Assembly: GCA_027492875.1 (NCBI GenBank)
Contig: JAPUDV010000073.1
Location: 1-64,000, forward strand
DNA length: 64,000 nt
DNA from: Candidatus Competibacteraceae bacterium
GTDB lineage: Bacteria; Pseudomonadota; Gammaproteobacteria; Competibacterales; Competibacteraceae
Reading direction: 5' to 3'
Of this stretch, positions 59,124-64,000 are shown in pieces. The translations under genes and the position numbers were made by a program. The notes under the pieces were generated by a model. It was not told the DNA's origin. It saw only the letters and a program-made list of their open reading frames with translations, and made no database searches. The stretch's first letter is position 1; each line of letters opens with the position of its first letter.

Positions 59124-60395
59124 TCAGCGGACGGGGGGGGCTTCCTGGCCCAGCATCTCGCGGGCGACCAGGACTACCCCTTGCTCGGTGCGGTAGAACC
59201 GCCGGGCATCCTCTTCCGGATCTTCGCCGATAACGGTTCCCGGCGGAATGATGCAGGCGCGATCGACAATGACCTTGCGCAACCGGCAATAGCGGCCGAT
59301 ATCGACGCCCGGGAGGACCACGGCATCCCGCAATTGCACGTAGGAATGGACCTGAACCCCGGAAAACAGCAGGGAGTGGTTGACGTAGCCGCCGGAGATG
59401 ATGCAGCCGTCCGCGATCATGGAATCCACCGCCATGCCTCGGCGGCCTTCGTCGTCGAAGACGAATTTGGCCGGTGGTGATTGATCTTGATACGTCCAGA
59501 TAGGCCAGTGTTCGTCATATAGATTCAGTTCCGGGTCCACGCCGATCAATTCCATGTTGGCCTCCCAGAACGCATCCACTGTTCCCACATCGCGCCAGTA
59601 GCTCTGTTCCTTGGTTTGCACGTCGCGAAACGGATAGGCGATCGCTCGGTGCCGTCCGATCAGGCGGGGCACCAGATCCCGGCCGAAATCGTGACTGGAG
59701 CCTTCGAGGCCGGCGTCTTCGATCAGCTTTTCGAACAGAAAGCGGGTGTTGAATGCGTAAATGCCCATCGAGGCCAGCGTGACGTTGTCCTGTCCCGGTA
59801 GGGTTTCCGGGTTCTGCGGCTTTTCCACGAAACGGATAATTTCGTTGTGTTCGTTGACCGTCAGCACTCCGAATTCGTGGGCGCGTTCGCGGGGGACCTC
59901 GATGCTGCCGACCGTGACGTCGGCCTTGCTTTCCACATGTTGCGCCAGCATCGGGCCGTAGTCCATCTTGTAAATGTGGTCGCCAGCTAAAACGAGAATA
60001 AATTCAGGAGCATGAGTGCGAATAATATCCAGATTCTGGTAAACCGCATCGGTGGTGCCTTTGTACCACGAGGATTGGTCGATCCGTTGTTGGGCCGGCA
60101 GCAATTCCACAAACTCGCCGAACTCGCCTCGCAGGAATCCCCAACCGCGTTGGATGTGTTGGATCAGGGAATGGGCCTTGTACTGGGTGAGCACGCAAAT
60201 CCGCCGGATGCCGGAGTTGATGCAGTTGGATAAAGGGAAATCGATAATTCGATATTTGCCGCCGAAAGGGGTCGCCGGTTTGGCGCGCCACAGCGTGAGG
60301 TGCTTGAGCCGGCTACCTCGCCCGCCCGCTAGAATGAGCGCGAGAGTCTCCCGGGTCAGCCGGCTGACGAAGCGTGAGGTGATGGCTGCGCTCAT
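59124..60395 (-). CDS. glgC: Glucose-1-phosphate adenylyltransferase
   Basis: The 423-residue protein has [56 protein letters not shown], and a left-handed beta-helix C-terminus ([20 protein letters not shown]). It makes ADP-glucose, the rate-limiting step of bacterial glycogen synthesis, usually controlled by fructose-1,6-bisphosphate and AMP. That links it to PPi-PFK elsewhere in the window. It is divergent from glgB across 219 bp. No glgA or glgP is in the window. Confidence 0.96.
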   Translation of the reverse strand: MSAAITSRFVSRLTRETLALILAGGRGSRLKHLTLWRAKPATPFGGKYRIIDFPLSNCINSGIRRICVLTQYKAHSLIQHIQRGWGFLRGEFGEFVELLPAQQRIDQSSWYKGTTDAVYQNLDIIRTHAPEFILVLAGDHIYKMDYGPMLAQHVESKADVTVGSIEVPRERAHEFGVLTVNEHNEIIRFVEKPQNPETLPGQDNVTLASMGIYAFNTRFLFEKLIEDAGLEGSSHDFGRDLVPRLIGRHRAIAYPFRDVQTKEQSYWRDVGTVDAFWEANMELIGVDPELNLYDEHWPIWTYQDQSPPAKFVFDDEGRRGMAVDSMIADGCIISGGYVNHSLLFSGVQVHSYVQLRDAVVLPGVDIGRYCRLRKVIVDRACIIPPGTVIGEDPEEDARRFYRTEQGVVLVAREMLGQEAPPVR

Positions 60396-60614
60396 GCGTT
60401 AAATTTCCCTCTCTGTTATGCTTTCCTCTCGCGGGTTCGAAATCCCAGCGAGGCGGCGGGTCGTTTCGAGACCGGTTACCCGCGTGCGGCGGATGTGTGC
60501 TGAAATCTTCCTGATAAATTATAGTAGGTCCCGAATGCAGCTTTTTGCCACTTGCCGCGCTCTGGTCCGGATTGCTGGGAAACGATTGGGAACAAGAGCG
60601 GTTGCCTTTCCCCG

Positions 60615-62834
60615 ATGATCCACTCCGACCACGAAAATATCCAGCGGCATCCAGCCTCCTTGGCCGACATTCCTATGATCGACCACGCCATTCTGTTGCA
60701 AGCGGGGCGACACCCGGACCCTGGGGCGGTGCTCGGACGTCACGGTCGTGGTGATCGCGTGGTGATTCGGGTGTTTCTACCTGGTGCCTGCCAAGTCAGT
60801 TTGGTCGATATCGGCCAGCCTCTGCTGCGATTGGCCGATACCGACCTGTTCGAATGGCAGGGCCTGCTTGACATGCTGCCGGCGCACTATCGATTGAGTT
60901 GGTTTGATTCTGACGGTGGCCAGCGCATCCATTACGATCCTTATAGCTTTGCGCCGCAGCTGAGCCTGTACGATCTGCACCTGTTTAACGAGGGGCGCCA
61001 TCTACACGTCTACCGTGTGCTGGGGGCACACCCGCGCATGGTGGATGGCATCGCTGGAGTTCTGTTTGCTATCTGGGCGCCACATGCTGTCTGCGCCGGT
61101 GTGGCTGGCGATTTCAACGAGTGGGAGAGCCGATTTCATCCCCTGCGCCGACGCGGCGAGGTTTGGGAGCTGTTCGTGCCTGGCGCGGCGGCTGGCATGC
61201 GCTACCGTTTCGAGATTCTCGGCCGAGAGACTGGCGAGTTGTTGCATAAGATCGACCCTTACGGTCGTGGTTTCGAGCGGCGGCCGGCCACAACCTCGAT
61301 TATTGTGGACAATACTCCTTATTCTTGGCACGACGATCTCTGGGTACGGCGGCGGCGGAAGGACTGGACACGGGCTCCGCTGTCCGTCTACGAGGTACAC
61401 CTTGGTTCATGGCAGCGGGATGATACTGGTGCTTACCTGCCTTATGAGGAATTGGCGAGGCGTCTGATTGGCTATGCCAGTTTCATGGGGTTTACTCATA
61501 TTGAACTCATGCCGGTGACAGAGTACCCACTGGATGCATCTTGGGGCTATCAGTCGACCGGTTATTTCGCGCCGACTAGCCGTTATGGCACCGTGGATGA
61601 TTTCCGTCATTTGGTCGATTGTTGCCACCAGGCGGGTATTGGAGTGATTCTTGACTGGGTGCCCGGTCATTTTCCCAAGGATGTTCACGCATTGGCACGG
61701 TTTGATGGAACGCACCTTTATGAATATGCGGATACGGCCCGCGGTGAACATCGTGTTTGGGGTACGCTGGTATTCGATTACGGCCGCAATCAAGTGAAAA
61801 ATTTTCTGCTGGCTAGTGCTTGTTTTTGGTTGGAGGAGTGCCATTTGGATGGTTTGCGGGTCGATGCCGTGGCGTCCATGCTCTATTTGGACTACGCGCG
61901 TGAGTCTGGGGAATGGGCGCCTAATCCGTTTGGAGGTAATGAAAACCTGGAGGCGATTACCTTTCTACGCGAGTTGAATGAAGTAATTCATCGCCGTTAT
62001 CCGGGAGTATTGATGATTGCCGAGGAATCCACCGCTTGGCCATTGGTCACTCGCCCATCCTGGATGGGTGGTCTGGGTTTTGGTATGAAGTGGAATATGG
62101 GTTGGATGCATGACATTCTGGAATATCTTTCGTTCGATCCGGCGTTGCGCCGCCACCATCATGAACTGCTGACCTTCGGCTTACTATACGCCTTTACCGA
62201 GAATTTTATGCTGTCCTTGTCTCACGACGAGGTCGTTCATGGCAAGGGTTCTCTGCTTGCCAGGATGCCGGGAGACCGCCGCCAACGCTTTGCCAATTTG
62301 CGGCTACTCTATGTTTATATGTGGATGTATCCGGGTAAAAAGTTTTTGTTTATGGGCAATGAGTTTGCACAGGAGTGTGAGTGGGATTACGATAATATGT
62401 TGGATTGGGAGTTGCTACGTCTTCCGGAGCATCGGGGTATGCAAAGACTGCTCCGTGATCTTAATATCTTGTACTGCTCCACCGATAGTTTGTATGGTCA
62501 GGAGTTTAATCAGGAAGGTTTTGAGTGGTTGGATTGTCACGATTCGGCTCAGTCGGTTGTGGTATATCTTCGTCGTAATGGTGATGATGACCGGCTTGCG
62601 GTGGTTGCGCTAAATTTTGCGGCTGTTGGGCGTTTTGGTTATCAGATCGGAGTACCGGTGCCGGGATTCTACCGAGAAGTACTGAATTCCGATGCTCGTT
62701 GTTATGACGGTGGTGGTCTGACTAATGCTGCTAGAGGTGATCTTTTTGCTGCGCCGGTTTTCCATATGGGGCAAACCTATTCTCTAGTGGTGGATCTACC
62801 TCCATTGACTGGTGTTGTTTTTATGCCCTGTTAG
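60615..62834 (+). CDS. glgB: 1,4-alpha-Glucan branching enzyme
   Basis: I chose ATG 60615 (MIHSDHENIQRHPASLADIP); no strong ribosome-binding site is seen, and 60675 is an alternative. The product is about 739 residues. An N-terminal domain and CBM48 (GVLFAIWAPHAVCAGVAGDF) precede the GH13 barrel, with ELMPVTEYPLDASWGYQSTG, nucleophile Asp417 in GLRVDAVASMLY, acid Glu470 in MIAEESTAW and LSLSHDEVVHGKGSL. It adds alpha-1,6 branches to glycogen. GC at third codon positions falls visibly from about 61400 onward (many GGT, GTT, TTT codons). Confidence 0.96.
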   Translation: MIHSDHENIQRHPASLADIPMIDHAILLQAGRHPDPGAVLGRHGRGDRVVIRVFLPGACQVSLVDIGQPLLRLADTDLFEWQGLLDMLPAHYRLSWFDSDGGQRIHYDPYSFAPQLSLYDLHLFNEGRHLHVYRVLGAHPRMVDGIAGVLFAIWAPHAVCAGVAGDFNEWESRFHPLRRRGEVWELFVPGAAAGMRYRFEILGRETGELLHKIDPYGRGFERRPATTSIIVDNTPYSWHDDLWVRRRRKDWTRAPLSVYEVHLGSWQRDDTGAYLPYEELARRLIGYASFMGFTHIELMPVTEYPLDASWGYQSTGYFAPTSRYGTVDDFRHLVDCCHQAGIGVILDWVPGHFPKDVHALARFDGTHLYEYADTARGEHRVWGTLVFDYGRNQVKNFLLASACFWLEECHLDGLRVDAVASMLYLDYARESGEWAPNPFGGNENLEAITFLRELNEVIHRRYPGVLMIAEESTAWPLVTRPSWMGGLGFGMKWNMGWMHDILEYLSFDPALRRHHHELLTFGLLYAFTENFMLSLSHDEVVHGKGSLLARMPGDRRQRFANLRLLYVYMWMYPGKKFLFMGNEFAQECEWDYDNMLDWELLRLPEHRGMQRLLRDLNILYCSTDSLYGQEFNQEGFEWLDCHDSAQSVVVYLRRNGDDDRLAVVALNFAAVGRFGYQIGVPVPGFYREVLNSDARCYDGGGLTNAARGDLFAAPVFHMGQTYSLVVDLPPLTGVVFMPC

Positions 62835-62898
62835 TTGCTCTCTGAGTTGGGTTGATAGGGCTTGATTTTGTTTTTTTAGCTCTTAAATGGAGTTTTTT

Positions 62899-63873
62899 GT
62901 GAAGTTGCAACAACTGCGGTATTTGATCGCTATTGTGCGTAGTAACCTGAATATTTCTGCCGCAGCTGAGAGCTTGTATACCTCACAACCAGGCATTAGC
63001 AAGCAGCTACGGTTGTTGGAGGAAGAGTTGGGGGTCGAACTATTTAGTCGTAATGGCAAGCACTTGACTGAGGTAACCTTGGTCGGGCGTCATATTATTG
63101 CCAAGGCTGAAAATATTCTTCGTGAAGTGAATAATATACAAATTTTGTCGGAGGAGTATCGAGATGACCGGCGTGGTAGCTTGTCAATTGCGACCACACA
63201 TACTCAGGCGCGCTATGCCTTACCGCCAGTTATTAAAGTGTTTCGGGAGCGTTATCCCGCAGTTGCCTTGCAGATTCATCAGGGTTCGCCGGGGCAGATA
63301 GTCGAGTTGGTGCAGTCGGGTGAGGTGGATTTTGCTATTGCCACCGAAGCGCTTGAGTTGTTTGAAGATCTGGTAATGATGCCCTGTTATGTTTGGCAGC
63401 GTTGTGTTTTGGTTCCGTGCGGGCATCCTTTGAGTGAAGTGCCTTGTTTGACTTTGTACGATGTTGCTCGATACCCATTGGTAACTTATGTGTTTGGTTT
63501 TACTGGCCGTTCGCAGTTGGATGAGGCTTTTCGCAGTGTTCAGCTCAAGCCGAATGTTGCGTTTACTGCAACTGATGCGGATGTGATAAAAACTTATGTG
63601 CGATTGGGCATGGGGGTTGGTATCATTGCACGGATGGCTTATGATTTGTGTCAGGATCAGGATTTAATTCGGTTGGATGCTGGTCATTTATTTGCGACTA
63701 ATATTACCAAAATCGGTTTTAGACGGGGAACTTTTTTGCGTAGTTACATGTACGATTTTATCGAGCTGTTTTCTCCACATTTGACCCGTGAGTGTGTGAA
63801 AAAGGTGGAGCAGGCATCCTCTCCCGAGGAGGTTGTCGCTATGTTTGAATCGTTGGTATTGCCTTTGTGGTAG
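62899..63873 (+). CDS. cysB: LysR-type regulator CysB
   Basis: GTG 62899 is the start: GGAG lies 6 bp upstream and the protein then begins KLQQLRYLIAIVR as CysB does (MKLQQLRYIVEV). ATG 62887 would add four residues. The product is 324 residues, the CysB length. The helix-turn-helix is NISAAAESLYTSQPGISKQL, followed by LEEELGVELFSRNGKHLTEV. The effector domain has TTHTQARYALPPVIKVFRER. CysB activates cysteine and sulfur-assimilation genes with N-acetylserine. No cys gene is visible here. Codon use is AT-rich compared with most of the window. Confidence 0.9.
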   Translation: MKLQQLRYLIAIVRSNLNISAAAESLYTSQPGISKQLRLLEEELGVELFSRNGKHLTEVTLVGRHIIAKAENILREVNNIQILSEEYRDDRRGSLSIATTHTQARYALPPVIKVFRERYPAVALQIHQGSPGQIVELVQSGEVDFAIATEALELFEDLVMMPCYVWQRCVLVPCGHPLSEVPCLTLYDVARYPLVTYVFGFTGRSQLDEAFRSVQLKPNVAFTATDADVIKTYVRLGMGVGIIARMAYDLCQDQDLIRLDAGHLFATNITKIGFRRGTFLRSYMYDFIELFSPHLTRECVKKVEQASSPEEVVAMFESLVLPLW

Positions 63874-63905
63874 TCTAAAAAAGATGATATAAAAAGGAAA
63901 CGCGC

Positions 63906-64000
63906 ATGTCAGTCTCCCCAGCTATTCCCTTGCGCCTCACCTTGTTGGAACGGTTTGAAACATTACTTGGGTGTTTGGATACATTTTGCACGGCGGTTCG
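63906..64000 (+). CDS. N-terminal start of an unrecognised gene (partial)
   Basis: ATG 63906 follows AAAGGA at good spacing, 32 bp after cysB. The 31 visible residues (MSVSPAIPLRLTLLERFETL and onward) run off the window and are not diagnostic. The spacing suggests co-transcription with cysB. Confidence 0.55.
   Translation, partial: MSVSPAIPLRLTLLERFETLLGCLDTFCTAV

Noticed and set aside
60428-60460. tRNA T-arm-like GGGTTCGAAATCCC
   Set aside because: The loop is one base too long, no acceptor or anticodon stem can be built around it; it is a simple imperfect hairpin between glgC and glgB.

Overview
The window is high-GC chromosomal DNA from a gammaproteobacterium. CysB, SerS, LolA, GltBD, class I PhaC and the glg genes all read as gammaproteobacterial. 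Storage-polymer genes (phaA-type thiolase, phaC, glgC, malQ, glgB), a PPi-type phosphofructokinase and a very long CRISPR array together suggest a wastewater glycogen-accumulating organism of the Competibacter kind. That placement is inference; no rRNA gene is present to confirm it, and I found no tRNA gene.

Layout. Positions 1-621 hold the end of one unknown gene and a 111-codon unknown gene. Positions 622-6795 are an AT-rich leader and a CRISPR array of 86 repeats (37 bp) and 85 spacers, with no recognisable cas gene in the window. Positions 6844-13441 (minus) are a tightly overlapping MoxR operon: RDD, SpoIIM-like, DUF4129, DUF4350, MoxR ATPase, DUF58. Positions 13592-19991 (plus) carry a DUF805 protein, an HD-GYP protein, a topoisomerase III-RecQ fusion protein and lolA. 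A rarA relic follows at about 20029, then PPi-PFK, a large HPr-domain protein on the other strand, a thiolase and serS. Positions 26367-30332 carry a MATE transporter, DAHP synthase, a DnaJ-domain protein and a VWA protein. Positions 30358-32763 are decayed tandem copies of a HEAT-like family.

Positions 32908-46809 (minus) read, in transcription order, iorA-iorB-livK-livH-livM-[secreted metzincin protease]-livG-livF-CBS/ACT protein-paaK-phaC. Uptake of branched-chain or aromatic amino acids, conversion of aryl-pyruvates to aryl-acetyl-CoA and carbon storage as PHA fit together. The protease interrupts the liv operon and carries a 491-bp tandem duplication. Positions 46927-49345 hold a divergent KfrA-like/tyrosine-recombinase pair around an AT-rich, palindrome-rich region. 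Positions 49554-55647 are gltB-gltD. Positions 55706-60395 (minus) are glgC-malQ-guaC-thiM. The window ends with glgB, cysB and the start of an unknown gene, with visibly lower GC from about 61400 onward.

The most notable items are the single-chain TopoIII-RecQ protein; the long array with pairs of spacers against related or overlapping targets; the HPr-domain protein beside PPi-PFK; the duplicated protease inside liv; and the KfrA/recombinase locus.
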